Shown: positions 39,957 to 48,757 of the stretch, piece by piece | Numbering within the stretch: position 1 is the first letter of the stretch | Layout: each line of letters opens with the position of its first letter | Source of the DNA: Collinsella aerofaciens | GTDB lineage: Bacteria; Actinomycetota; Coriobacteriia; Coriobacteriales; Coriobacteriaceae | DNA length: 64,000 bases | Direction: 5' to 3' | NCBI RefSeq assembly: GCF_015670745.1 | Contig: NZ_JADPCH010000011.1 | Span: 1 to 64,000 of the forward strand | Translations under genes and position numbers: made by a program | The notes under the pieces: generated by a model | The model's database searches: none | Seen by the model: the letters and a program-made list of their open reading frames with translations, nothing else | Told to the model about the DNA's origin: nothing

Positions 39957-41141
39957 TTACAGATGGACATCGGGATCGAGCATTTGAGCACTCACGCGCA
40001 TGGATGACGCCAAGTTTTGGAACGTTTCCAAACGCAGGCTGTCAATCTGCCCGGCGTCCTCGGCCTCGCGAACGGCACAACCCGGCTCATGGGTATGCGT
40101 GCAATCGCCAAACCGGCACGCACGCGATGCCTCGACAATCTCGGGGAAGGCGCGCGCCAGGCCCCGCTCGTGACCCACGAGCGGTAGGCTGCGTAGGCCC
40201 GGGGCATCGGCGATCACGCCGGCGTCGCCCGGTAGCGCCACCATCACGCGCGCGACGGTAGTGTGACGGCCCTGGTCGTCGCGTTCGCGCACACCGCCGG
40301 TCGCCAACGCATCGTGGCCCAGCAGCGCATTGAGCAGCGTCGACTTGCCGGCACCCGATTCGCCCAAAATCATGGCACAGCTCCCGGCGGGCACGCAGGC
40401 GCGTACCTCGTCCAGGCCGCGGCCCTCGGCAGAGGACGTCACGATTACGCGCACGTCCGGACCCACCAGGCAGCGCACGCGGTCCAGATCGCGCTCGAGC
40501 TCCTCGGCATCGCAACGGTCAGCTTTGGTGAGCACTACCACCGGCTCGGCATCGCAGTCGAGCGCCAACACCAGCGAACGCGCCACGCGGTCGAGCAGTA
40601 CCTCGCCGGCACCGAGCGCCTGCACGATTAGCACGCTATCCACGTTGGAGCAGAGCACCTGGCGCTCTCCGCGGGCACGGCCGCGCCAACGCTCAAAGCT
40701 CGTACGGCGTGGCAGCACGCACTCAATCACGCCCATATCGTGCCCGGGAGCGCGGCGCACCGCCACACGGTCGCCCACGGCAGGCAGCAGGACCTCGTCC
40801 TCGCCGCGCGACTTGGCAAACCCCACGGCATGCTCGGCGCGGAAGGTATCGTTGGCAGTCGCCACCAGCGGAAACCCGCGATCCAAGCGCACCACGGCGC
40901 CAAGCTGCATCTGCTCGGGCTCCTCGGCATGTGCGCAGAAATCATCAAAGGCAGTCTGCTGGGCTTCATCGACCGGCAGGTCATCAAACGCCGGAACATC
41001 CTGCAGCGCATCGAGCCCCGGTACGCTCGCCAACAACTCCTCGGCAGACACGGGCGCTTCGGTCGCGAGCTTCCGACGACGGTCACGCTTAGCCCGCGCC
41101 CCCGTCGTCTTTTTCTTCGCTTTAGCCTTCGCCTTGCCCAC
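39957..41141 (-). CDS. rsgA: Ribosome small subunit GTPase RsgA
   Basis: Circularly permuted GTPase that checks maturation of the 30S decoding centre. The order is an N-terminal OB-fold region (about residues 95-180, VRLDRGFPLVAT, VGDRVAVRR), G4 VLTKADRC, G1 ILGESGAGKSTLLNALLG, G2/switch GRHTTVARVMV, G3 VIADAPGLRSLPL, then the zinc finger CRFGDCTHTHEPGC. It has a basic Lys/Arg-rich N-terminal extension of about 60 residues. The GTG at 41141 with GGGAGG upstream is preferred to the longer reading, which would run through the terminator of the ATPase gene. Confidence 0.94.
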   Translation of the reverse strand: MGKAKAKAKKKTTGARAKRDRRRKLATEAPVSAEELLASVPGLDALQDVPAFDDLPVDEAQQTAFDDFCAHAEEPEQMQLGAVVRLDRGFPLVATANDTFRAEHAVGFAKSRGEDEVLLPAVGDRVAVRRAPGHDMGVIECVLPRRTSFERWRGRARGERQVLCSNVDSVLIVQALGAGEVLLDRVARSLVLALDCDAEPVVVLTKADRCDAEELERDLDRVRCLVGPDVRVIVTSSAEGRGLDEVRACVPAGSCAMILGESGAGKSTLLNALLGHDALATGGVRERDDQGRHTTVARVMVALPGDAGVIADAPGLRSLPLVGHERGLARAFPEIVEASRACRFGDCTHTHEPGCAVREAEDAGQIDSLRLETFQNLASSMRVSAQMLDPDVHL

Positions 41142-41188
41142 AAGCGCCTCCCAGCACCACAAATCACAACTGAGCAGGTATTTTAAAT

Positions 41189-41222
41189 CAAAAAGAGCTG
41201 GCCGGGCAAAGCCCGACCAGCT
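41189..41222 (-). terminator. Terminator after the cation ATPase gene
   Basis: AGCTGGTCGGGC and GCCCGGCCAGCT form a 12-bp stem (one mismatch) with a TTT loop, followed by TTTTT on the minus strand. It lies 160 bp past the ATPase stop and 48 bp before rsgA. Confidence 0.8.
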
Positions 41223-41265
41223 CACAAACTTTTCCTCAGCTTACGGTCCCGAGAGGTCATCCGAA

Positions 41266-41356
41266 GGCCCGCCCGCCGGGAGGGGTTTCTTCTGAGCGAT
41301 CCCGCAGCGCGAAGCGCGAGGACCAGCGAAGAAGAAACCCCGCAGGCGGTCGGGCC
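41266..41356. repeat. Long hairpin element between ATPase gene and rsgA
   Basis: The arms pair in sections: GGCCCG/CGGGCC (outer), CCGCC/GGCGG, and GGGGTTTCTTC/GAAGAAACCCC (41282-41292 with 41331-41341). The apex carries a small GCGC/GCGC hairpin. Further partial pairing continues outward to the ATPase stop codon. No ORF is inside. It sits upstream of a standard terminator, so it is not needed to end transcription. Confidence 0.65.
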
Positions 41357-41379
41357 GGTGGGAAGGATGGCCTTTCGAC

Positions 41380-44061
41380 CTACTCCTTCTCGACCGCGCG
41401 CATGATCGCCTTGTAGATCTCCATCAGCGGGATGATCAGGAAGGCCAGGCCCAAAGCGGCAAGAACGCCCTTGAGCTCAAGCGTCACAGGGCCAAAGAAC
41501 ATCTCGGCAAGCGTCGGCTGCACGGTCACGATCACCGTCAGCACCAGTGCCAGCGCGGCGGAAGCCCACAGCCACTTGTTCTGCTTCTTCATGGTGAACA
41601 GCGACGCACGACGGCTGCGCATATTGAAGCAGTGGAAAATCTCGACCATGTTGAGCGTGATGAACGCCATCATCACGCCTTCCTCGTCGGCATTGCCGGC
41701 GATCATATCGGCGATGTGGATGTAGCCCATGTCAAAGTACACGCCCACAAAGAAGCTCGCCAGCACCAGCACGGTGATGATCAGGCCCTGGACCACGCAG
41801 TCCAGACCCATATTGCCGGCAAAGACTCCGTCCTTGGCGTTGCGCGGCTTACGCTTCATGATGTCGCCCTCGGCATCCTCCATGCCCAGCGCGAGCGCGG
41901 GGAAGCAGTCGGTGACCAGGTTCACCCACAGCAGCTGCACCGGCTGGAAGATGGTAAAGCCGATGAGCGTGGCGATAAACACCGAGAACACCTCGGCAAG
42001 GTTGGCCGAAAGCAGGAACTGGATGACCTTGCGGATGTTGTCGTAGATGCGGCGACCCTCTTCACAGGCACCGATGATGGTGGCGAAGTTGTCGTCGGCG
42101 AGCACCATGTCGGCGACGTTCTTGGTGACGTCGGTGCCGGTGATGCCCATGCCCACGCCGATGTCGGCGCGTTTGATGGACGGGGCGTCGTTGACGCCGT
42201 CACCCGTCATGGCCACGATCTGGTCGCGTGACTTCCATGCCTCGACGATGCGGGTCTTGTGCTCGGGTTGGACGCGGGCGTACACGCCGTAGTCCTCGAT
42301 GTGCGCGTCGAGTTCCTCGTCGCTCATGCGATCGAGGTCGGCACCGGTGATGGCATGGTTGCGATCGGTGACGATGCCCAGCTGCTTGGCGATGGCCACG
42401 GCGGTGTCGATGTGGTCGCCCGTGATCATGACGGTGCGAATACCGGCATCGTGGGCCTCGCGGATGGCGTCGGCGACCTCGGGGCGGACAGGGTCAATCA
42501 TGCCGGACAGGCCGCAGAAGACCAGGTCGTGCTCGAGCGCAGCGGGGCTGCAGTCGCTCGGGACCTCGGTGTAGGTGCGGCTTGCCAGCGCCAGCACGCG
42601 CAGGGCCTCGTCGGCCATGGCCTTGTTGGCGGCCACGAGCTCGGCGCGACGCTCCTCGGTCAGCGGAACGACCTTGTCGCCGTCGTAGATATGGGTGCAC
42701 AGGCCGATCACCACGTCGGGCGCGCCCTTGGTGTACTGCTCATACTCGCCGTCCAGGGTCTCGACGACCACGGACATCATCTTACGGCCCGAGTCGAACG
42801 GGGCCTCGCCCACGCGCGGGTGCTCGGCAGTCAGGCCAGTGAGGCCCGCCTTGCCGGCGTCGTTGACGAGCGCGCACTCAGTCGGCTCGCCCACGGCCTC
42901 GCCCAGCTCCTCGTCCCACTGGGCATCGGAGCACAGAGCCATGCCGGCCAGGAACTTCTCCTTAGGCGCGGCGAGCTCGTGCTTGACGACGGTCATCTTG
43001 TTTTGGGTAAGGGTACCGGTCTTGTCGGAGCAGATGGTCTGCGTGCAGCCGAGAGTCTCGACGGCAGAGAGCTTGCGGATGATTGCCTGACGCTTGGCCA
43101 TCTTGGTCACGCCAAGCGACAGCACGATGGTCACGACGGCGACCAGGCCCTCGGGGATGGCAGCGACGGCAAGCGAGACGGCGACCATAAAGGTATCGAG
43201 CAGGGCGGTCGGGTCGGTAAGAACGTTGCCCACGCCGTGGCGGATGATATCGACGCCAAAGATAACGACGCAGATGACGATAACCATGATGGTGAGGATG
43301 CGGCTGAGCTCGGCAAGCTTCACCTGCAGCGGCGTGAGCTCTTCCTTGGCCTCGGCCAGGGCGCCGGCGATCTTACCCATCTCGGTGTTCATGCCGGTGC
43401 CGACCACGACGGCGCGGCCGCGGCCGTATACCACGGTGGAACCCATGTAGCACATGTTCTTGCGGTCGCCGAGCGGCACGTCGTCGGTGCCGGCGGCGAG
43501 CTCAATCACGTTGGCATGCTTCTCGACGGGCACGGACTCGCCGGTAAGGGCGGCCTCCTCGATCTTCATCGTGGCGCTCTCGAGCACGCGGCAGTCGGCC
43601 GGGACGGAGTCGCCCGCCTCGAGCATGATCACGTCACCGGGCACGAGCTCGGCGCTCGGCAGGTGCACGAGCTTGCCGTCGCGCAGAACCTTGGACTGCG
43701 CGGCGCTCATCTCCTGCAATGCTTCGAGAGCTTCCTCGCTTTTAGCCTCCTGGACCACGCCCAGCACCGAGTTGACGATAACGACGAACATGATGATGGC
43801 GACATCGGCAAAGTCCGCCTCGCCCTTGACCATGCCCGTGAGTGCACTGATGACGGCGGCAACGATCAGCATGATGACCATGGGGTCGGCCATCTGCTCA
43901 AAGAAGCGCTTCCACAACGGCGTCTTCTCGGCTTCCTCAAGCTTGTTAGGGCCTGTCTTGGCGAGGCGCGACGACGCCTCGTCGCTGCTCAGGCCGAGGT
44001 TCTCATCGACACCTTGGTCGCTGAGTACCTCCGCCGCGGCGGACAGGTATTCCTTTTGCAT
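41380..44061 (-). CDS. P2-type cation-transporting ATPase (calcium-type)
   Basis: An 893-residue P-type ATPase, probably exporting Ca2+ from the cytosol. Actuator TGES is in AALTGESVPVEK, M4 has AIPEGLVAVVTIVLSLG, the phosphorylation site is ICSDKTGTLTQNKMTVV, the nucleotide domain has MTGDGVNDAPSIKRADIG, and M6 is NLVTDCFPALALGMEDAEGD with N and D ligands. A cation-ATPase N-terminal domain precedes M1 and six C-terminal hydrophobic segments follow. SERCA/PMCA-like order favours Ca2+ over Mg2+ or Mn2+. A hairpin leader may control its translation. Confidence 0.94.
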   Translation of the reverse strand: MQKEYLSAAAEVLSDQGVDENLGLSSDEASSRLAKTGPNKLEEAEKTPLWKRFFEQMADPMVIMLIVAAVISALTGMVKGEADFADVAIIMFVVIVNSVLGVVQEAKSEEALEALQEMSAAQSKVLRDGKLVHLPSAELVPGDVIMLEAGDSVPADCRVLESATMKIEEAALTGESVPVEKHANVIELAAGTDDVPLGDRKNMCYMGSTVVYGRGRAVVVGTGMNTEMGKIAGALAEAKEELTPLQVKLAELSRILTIMVIVICVVIFGVDIIRHGVGNVLTDPTALLDTFMVAVSLAVAAIPEGLVAVVTIVLSLGVTKMAKRQAIIRKLSAVETLGCTQTICSDKTGTLTQNKMTVVKHELAAPKEKFLAGMALCSDAQWDEELGEAVGEPTECALVNDAGKAGLTGLTAEHPRVGEAPFDSGRKMMSVVVETLDGEYEQYTKGAPDVVIGLCTHIYDGDKVVPLTEERRAELVAANKAMADEALRVLALASRTYTEVPSDCSPAALEHDLVFCGLSGMIDPVRPEVADAIREAHDAGIRTVMITGDHIDTAVAIAKQLGIVTDRNHAITGADLDRMSDEELDAHIEDYGVYARVQPEHKTRIVEAWKSRDQIVAMTGDGVNDAPSIKRADIGVGMGITGTDVTKNVADMVLADDNFATIIGACEEGRRIYDNIRKVIQFLLSANLAEVFSVFIATLIGFTIFQPVQLLWVNLVTDCFPALALGMEDAEGDIMKRKPRNAKDGVFAGNMGLDCVVQGLIITVLVLASFFVGVYFDMGYIHIADMIAGNADEEGVMMAFITLNMVEIFHCFNMRSRRASLFTMKKQNKWLWASAALALVLTVIVTVQPTLAEMFFGPVTLELKGVLAALGLAFLIIPLMEIYKAIMRAVEKE

Positions 44062-44124
44062 ATAGAATCCCCTCCTGGGATTCGGGCCACTCAGCAGATT
44101 GATGCCCGATCATAATTCCCAGGA
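44062..44124 (-). promoter_or_regulatory. Hairpin leader that covers the ATPase ribosome site
   Basis: On the minus strand TCCTGGGA (44117-44124) pairs with TCCCAGGA (44073-44080); inside, TCGGGC pairs with GCCCGA. The 3' arm overlaps the Shine-Dalgarno AGGAGGGG (44069-44076), 7 bases before the ATG. The stem would hide the ribosome site, so an ion-sensing or protein-controlled switch is plausible. It does not match the M-box or yybP-ykoY motifs that I know. Confidence 0.5.
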
Positions 44125-44503
44125 GAAGGGCAAGGGCTCATCAAGGCTGCCGTGCTGAGCGGCAGTTGATAGTGGGGCTATGGTACCCCAAAGCGGCGCG
44201 TCTAGCCAAAACATTCCAATTGGAAACACGGCTCGAGTGCAACGATGCAGACCGTGTGATGCTCAACATTGATAAAACGTTTTTTCTTCGGTGCATCATC
44301 AAACTGAAATATCGCCCAGATAGCAGCGGTTAGAACGGTTGGTAAAGTTTTTGCATATACCGTTTTTACCGCAAAAAATGAACTTCTAATTCGGCATACG
44401 GTCGATTTTTTGGGGTATTCGGTCGGCATTTCGTTATAATCATCTCAGTTTTATTTCTTATGGTTTATCTATCAGCGCAAGACGATGTCAGATGGAGGTC
44501 TGA
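44125..44503. other. Divergent regulatory region between cation ATPase and pyk
   Basis: This gene-free stretch is AT-rich compared with the rest of the window. A TATAAT at 44435-44440 is a good -10 for pyk, with transcription likely near 44447; no good -35 is seen. TTTTTGC and GCAAAAA near 44348-44377 form an inverted repeat, and ATTCGG with CGGTCG motifs recur near 44390-44430; these may be operator sites. A short mirror promoter for the ATPase side may lie near 44185-44215 (TTGGCT, 18 bp, TACCAT). Confidence 0.5.
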
Positions 44504-45964
44504 ATGTACAAGCGCACCAAGATTGTATGCACCATGGGTCCCGCCTGCGATAGCGACGAGACCATCCGCGAGATGATCAAGGCGGGCATGAACGTCGCCC
44601 GTTTTAACTTCTCGCACGGATCCTACGACGAGCACCACGGTCGCATCGAGCGCGTCCGTCGTATTTCCAAGGAGCTCGGTCTGCCCGTCGGCATCCTGCT
44701 CGACACCAAGGGCCCCGAGGTCCGCACCGGCCTTCTGGTCGACGGCAAGAAGGTTGCCGTCAAGACCGGCGATAAGATCGTCGTCACCGCTCAGCCCACG
44801 TCCGAGGATTTCCACGGCACCGCTGAGCACATCTCCCTCGACTACCTGGCTCTGCCCTCCGAGGTCGAGAAGGGCTCCCTTATCCTGATCGATGACGGTC
44901 TGGTTGCCCTCGAGGTCGAGTCCGTCAGCGGCCAGGACATGACCTGCGTCGTTAAGAACGACGGCCTGATCGGCGAGCGCAAGGGCGTCAACATGCCCAA
45001 CGTCAACATCTCGCTGCCCGCCATCACCGAGCGCGATCGTCAGGACATCCTCTTTGGCCTGACCGAGAACATCGACTACATCGCCGCTTCCTTCATCCGT
45101 GACGGCGAGTCCGTCCGCGGCATCCGCGAGCTTTGCCGCGAGAACGGCGGCGAGCACGTGACGATCTTCCCGAAGATCGAGTGCGCCCTGGGCGTCGAGA
45201 ACTTCGACGAGATTCTCGAGGCTTCCGACGGCATCATGGTCGCCCGTGGCGACCTGGGCATCGAGATCAAGCCCGAGCTTGTTCCGCACATCCAGAAGGA
45301 GATCATCGCCAAGTGCAACGCGGCCTACAAGCCCGTTATCACCGCTACGCAGATGCTCGACTCCATGCAGCAGAACCCGCGCCCGACGCGCGCCGAGGTT
45401 GCCGACGTTGCTAACGCCATCTACGACGGCACCGACGCCGTTATGCTCTCTGGCGAGTCCGCTGCCGGTAAGTACCCGGTCGAGGCCGTCAAGATGCAGG
45501 CCAGCATTGCTCTCGAGACTGAGAAGTACCTCCCGGCTCACGCTCCGCTCGAGGTTCCGGCTGACGCTCACGGCACCCGCGTCGTCAACAACGTTGTGGG
45601 TATGTCCGCTGTGAACATGGCTACCACCGTTGGCGCCAAGTGCATCACCGTGCCGACGACCACCGGTCGTACCGCTCGCCTGATCTCGCACTTCCGTCCC
45701 AACATGCCGATCTGCGCGTTCTCCCGCCACGAGTGGGCCGTCCAGCAGATGATTATGTACTGGGGCGTTATCCCGCACCAGGCCGAGATTACCCAGGGCA
45801 CCGTCAACGGCACGATCGTCAAGGCGATCGAGACCGCTAAGGAGCTCGGCTACGTCAAGGCCGGCGATCTGACCGTCGCTACCGCTGGCGATCCCCGCAT
45901 GAGCGTCCAGCTCGAGGATAAGGTCTCCTCGACCAACGTCGCTTACGTCGCTCAGGTGCGCTAA
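44504..45964 (+). CDS. pyk: Pyruvate kinase
   Basis: Converts phosphoenolpyruvate and ADP to pyruvate and ATP, the final glycolytic step. The 486-residue protein has KIVCTMGPACDS at the start, FNFSHGSYDEH, the active-site lysine region VTIFPKIECALGVENFDEIL, and MVARGDLGIEI. ATQMLDSMQQNPRPTRAEVADVANAIYDGTDAVMLSGESAAGKYP covers the K+ and Mg2+ sites. A C-terminal effector domain is present; there is no PEP-utiliser extension. GGAGG precedes the ATG. Codons are strongly biased (GAG, CGT, GTC), as expected for an abundant enzyme. Confidence 0.97.
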   Translation: MYKRTKIVCTMGPACDSDETIREMIKAGMNVARFNFSHGSYDEHHGRIERVRRISKELGLPVGILLDTKGPEVRTGLLVDGKKVAVKTGDKIVVTAQPTSEDFHGTAEHISLDYLALPSEVEKGSLILIDDGLVALEVESVSGQDMTCVVKNDGLIGERKGVNMPNVNISLPAITERDRQDILFGLTENIDYIAASFIRDGESVRGIRELCRENGGEHVTIFPKIECALGVENFDEILEASDGIMVARGDLGIEIKPELVPHIQKEIIAKCNAAYKPVITATQMLDSMQQNPRPTRAEVADVANAIYDGTDAVMLSGESAAGKYPVEAVKMQASIALETEKYLPAHAPLEVPADAHGTRVVNNVVGMSAVNMATTVGAKCITVPTTTGRTARLISHFRPNMPICAFSRHEWAVQQMIMYWGVIPHQAEITQGTVNGTIVKAIETAKELGYVKAGDLTVATAGDPRMSVQLEDKVSSTNVAYVAQVR

Positions 45965-45992
45965 ATCGTACTTGCAAGCACACTTGCATTGC

Positions 45993-46029
45993 AAAGGGCC
46001 CGGAAGGCATTGCCTTCCGGGCCCTTTTT
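45993..46029 (+). terminator. Terminator of pyk
   Basis: AAAGGGCCCGGAAGGCA and its exact complement form a 17-bp stem, followed by TTTTT. Fully symmetric arms make it effective on both strands. Confidence 0.92.
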
Positions 46030-46176
46030 CTGTGCGCCGATGTCTACTGTATGGCATGACACGCAACCAACTGCTTATGGCATGCTATGAGATGTGCAGC
46101 TCGTTTGCCGTGTTTACGCCATGCGACGGAAGCTGTTGATCAATTGGGGTGAGCTATTCACTGCCAAGCCGGCCGG

Positions 46177-47025
46177 CTAGCAGCTAGCGATCAGAGGGAC
46201 TGCGGGGACGTCCGAAGCGGCAACGCGAGCCGCAAAGCCCTCCTCGGTCAGCTCGATGACCTCGGTAAACGTTGCGTCGAAGAATTTCTCGGTCAGCAGG
46301 CGGTATGGCGGATGGTCGGGCTCGCCGGGGTTTTCGCGCACGATCTCGTGCATAACGCCGATGGTCTTGAGCACATACTCCTTATGGATGGGATACTGCC
46401 CAAAACGCGTCGCAGCGGTATACAGGCGATCGGTCGCACGCGGGATGGAAACAATGCCCAGCGTCTTGCCAAACCAGTCAAAGTCACCTTGCTTTTTAAT
46501 GCGGAACTCCTCGCACGGCTTGCCGCCGTGCGCCTCCAGGTACTGATTCACGCGCGTATTCCATACGGTATCGGCCACCAGATGCGACCAGACACCCAGT
46601 GTCAAATCGAGCAACGACTGCGCCACGTCCTCGGACGCAAGCGAGAACTCACAGGCGCCGGGACCGGCAACCGGCTCGGCATCCTTGTAGCGCTGGGGAT
46701 AGTGCACGCGATTCAGTCGCTCGCGCTCCTCGACAATCGAGGTAGCCGCGGCTGGCGCACCGGTGGGCGAACTTTTAAGCAACGGTGCCACATAGGTATC
46801 CCAGAACTCATGCTCACGAGGCTTAGGGATAGGCTCGGGCTTTGCAAAGTGCGTAATGCGGTACGGGATGGGATCGGCGATGCCAGGGACCATATAGCCC
46901 ACGAAGATATCCGGAACCACGCAGCCAAACAAAAAGGCATTGCGGTCGCGCACGCTATTGGCAAGCGCACCGGTGCGCTCCAGCAAACGCTCCGTCTGAG
47001 CGATATGAATGTTCCAACTTGGCAT
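46177..47025 (-). CDS. Zinc-dependent phospholipase C-like protein
   Basis: A 282-residue protein of the zinc-dependent PLC/S1-P1 nuclease-like group. Metal-binding histidines and aspartates are plausible in the N-terminal PSWNIHIAQTERLL, LFGCVVPDIFVGYM and the LGVWSHLVADTVWNTRVNQYL helix (H and D spaced as in the family). There is no signal peptide, so it is probably cytoplasmic, and substrate is unknown. The ATG at 47025 is chosen because GGGGGTGG lies just upstream. Single gene convergent with pyk. Confidence 0.75.
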   Translation of the reverse strand: MPSWNIHIAQTERLLERTGALANSVRDRNAFLFGCVVPDIFVGYMVPGIADPIPYRITHFAKPEPIPKPREHEFWDTYVAPLLKSSPTGAPAAATSIVEERERLNRVHYPQRYKDAEPVAGPGACEFSLASEDVAQSLLDLTLGVWSHLVADTVWNTRVNQYLEAHGGKPCEEFRIKKQGDFDWFGKTLGIVSIPRATDRLYTAATRFGQYPIHKEYVLKTIGVMHEIVRENPGEPDHPPYRLLTEKFFDATFTEVIELTEEGFAARVAASDVPAVPLIASC

Positions 47026-47105
47026 AGCCACCCCCATAAAAAACCTGGATAACTATACCATCACGGCAAAGCCGCGCGGGCGGCTACGCACGCTCTACGC
47101 AGCAA

Positions 47106-47876
47106 CTAGTCCGTAGCACCGCTTTCGGTTCCATACGACGGCGAAGGTGCCTCGACCACATGGTGATATCGATCGATATAGATTGCACGGGCACCCAGGC
47201 GCCGCACCAAATCCTGGTGATGCGTGCTCATCAAGACCGTCTTACCCGCCGCGACGTAGGCCAGCAAGAAGTTGACCACGATGTCGCATGAATCCTCGTC
47301 GAGCCCATTGGTAGGCTCGTCGAGGACCAAGATATCCGGGTTCATCGACACCACCGCAGCCAGCGCAACGCGCTTCTTTTGCCCGCCCGAGAGCTGATAG
47401 GGAGAGGCGTCGGCAAGGTCGGCAACCTGGAACAGCCCCATGGCATCGCGCACGCGGCGCTCGAGCTCGTCTGCCGGCAACCCCATCTGCGCGGGACCAA
47501 AAGCAACCTCCTCGCCCACCGTGGCGCAGAACAGCTGGGCATCGGCGTTTTGGAATACGAAGCCCACGCGCTGGTGGAACTTCTGAGCAGCAGCAGAATC
47601 CTTCAGATACGCCGCATCGACCACGTGCCCGTCAAACAGGAATGCCCCTGCGTCCGCGAGTTCAAGGCCGTTAATAAGACGCATAATCGTCGTCTTGCCG
47701 CAGCCGTTGGGACCTAGCAGGGCAACGAGCTCCCCACGGTCCACGCGCAGCGAAACGCCGTCGACCACCGTATGGCCCGCATAGGAAAACACCACGTCGC
47801 GAATCTCGATGAGCGGCGTTGCCTCGGCGCCAACAGCACCGCTCGCGCCTATCGCGTCATTTGTATCGTTTGCCAA
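47106..47876 (-). CDS. cbiO: ECF transporter ATPase, CbiO/NikO-type
   Basis: ABC ATPase of 256 residues powering metal import through the ECF module. Walker A GPNGCGKTTIMRLINGL, Q loop FVFQNADAQLF (typical of CbiO/EcfA), signature LSGGQKKR, Walker B ILVLDEPTNGLD, switch His in MSTHHQDL. The start codon is TTG, with GGGAAGGG upstream. It follows cbiQ by 44 bp. Only one ATPase gene is present, so it must act as a homodimer, as in metal-type ECF systems. Confidence 0.93.
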   Translation of the reverse strand: MANDTNDAIGASGAVGAEATPLIEIRDVVFSYAGHTVVDGVSLRVDRGELVALLGPNGCGKTTIMRLINGLELADAGAFLFDGHVVDAAYLKDSAAAQKFHQRVGFVFQNADAQLFCATVGEEVAFGPAQMGLPADELERRVRDAMGLFQVADLADASPYQLSGGQKKRVALAAVVSMNPDILVLDEPTNGLDEDSCDIVVNFLLAYVAAGKTVLMSTHHQDLVRRLGARAIYIDRYHHVVEAPSPSYGTESGATD

Positions 47877-47920
47877 AACGTCGCCCTTCCCTATTCATAT
47901 CGACGGTTCGACCGCCCGCG

Positions 47921-48757
47921 TTACAGCACGGCGCACAACACTGTCAGCAGCGCCACGCCGGCCGCATAGGCCGCATCGCGCCAGCCAAACCTGGCGCGCG
48001 CGGGAGCCGGATACGCACCGGCAAAGCCGCGGCAAAGCATAGCCTCGTCCATCGCGCGACTGCATTTCATCGCCTTGATAAAGGTCATGCCCATGATACC
48101 CGCGATCGAATCGGTACGCGAAAATCCCTCGGGCGCACGGCCAACGCTGCGCAGCATGACCGATTCGCACAGATCGTGCGCCGTACGACCCAGCACCTCG
48201 ATGTGCTTGAGCGCCATATCAAACGTAAAGATAACTTCGTCGGGTAGGTGCAGCATCTTGAGCGCCGCCGACATGCGGCTCCACGTGAGGGTCCACGAAA
48301 CGCCCAGCACCAGCGACACATTAATGAAGGTCTTGAGCGCAATCTTGAGCATGGCGCCCGTAGCGGAAGCACCCAGCAGCAGGGCAGGCAGCGCCAAAAC
48401 CACTGCGAGCCCCGCGGCGCCAAGCGCCGGCACAAAGGTCGCGCGCAGCCCGCGTACGGGACGCACGGCAACGAGCACCAGCGCAATGGCCGCCATCAAC
48501 ATGAGGTACAGTGGGCTTTGTGTCAGGCACACGCACAGGACGCAAACGAATATCCCCACCAGGCGCACCGGAGCCGAAACGCAAGAAAGGGCGCGGTCGA
48601 CCATCGACCCGCCCTCGTGCGCGCCTCCACCCAGGCGAACCCGCTCAAGCAGGCTCGCCAGGTGCAGGACGTTCTTTTGCATCACGCGATGACGAGCGCC
48701 CGTGGGCTCGTATCGCTCCTCGGCCGCAAGCCAGCTAGGCAGCTCGACCATCGCCAT
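47921..48757 (-). CDS. cbiQ: ECF transporter transmembrane protein, CbiQ/NikQ-type
   Basis: A 278-residue T component with about five transmembrane helices. Coupling motifs typical of CbiQ proteins appear as MLRSVGRAPEGFSRTDSIAGIMG and, near the C-terminus, SRAMDEAMLCRGF (A-R-G type box contacting the ATPases). It overlaps cbiM by 23 bp and so is coupled to it. Confidence 0.92.
   Translation of the reverse strand: MAMVELPSWLAAEERYEPTGARHRVMQKNVLHLASLLERVRLGGGAHEGGSMVDRALSCVSAPVRLVGIFVCVLCVCLTQSPLYLMLMAAIALVLVAVRPVRGLRATFVPALGAAGLAVVLALPALLLGASATGAMLKIALKTFINVSLVLGVSWTLTWSRMSAALKMLHLPDEVIFTFDMALKHIEVLGRTAHDLCESVMLRSVGRAPEGFSRTDSIAGIMGMTFIKAMKCSRAMDEAMLCRGFAGAYPAPARARFGWRDAAYAAGVALLTVLCAVL

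Noticed and set aside
42259-44115. 618-codon open frame opposite the cation ATPase
   Set aside because: Composition and position make it an antisense shadow of a gene with all P-type motifs.
44062-44124. Known M-box or yybP-ykoY riboswitch
   Set aside because: The conserved core motifs that I know for these classes are not present.
44465-46066. 533-codon open frame opposite pyk
   Set aside because: Strong codon bias of pyk removes stops on the other strand; no family signature.
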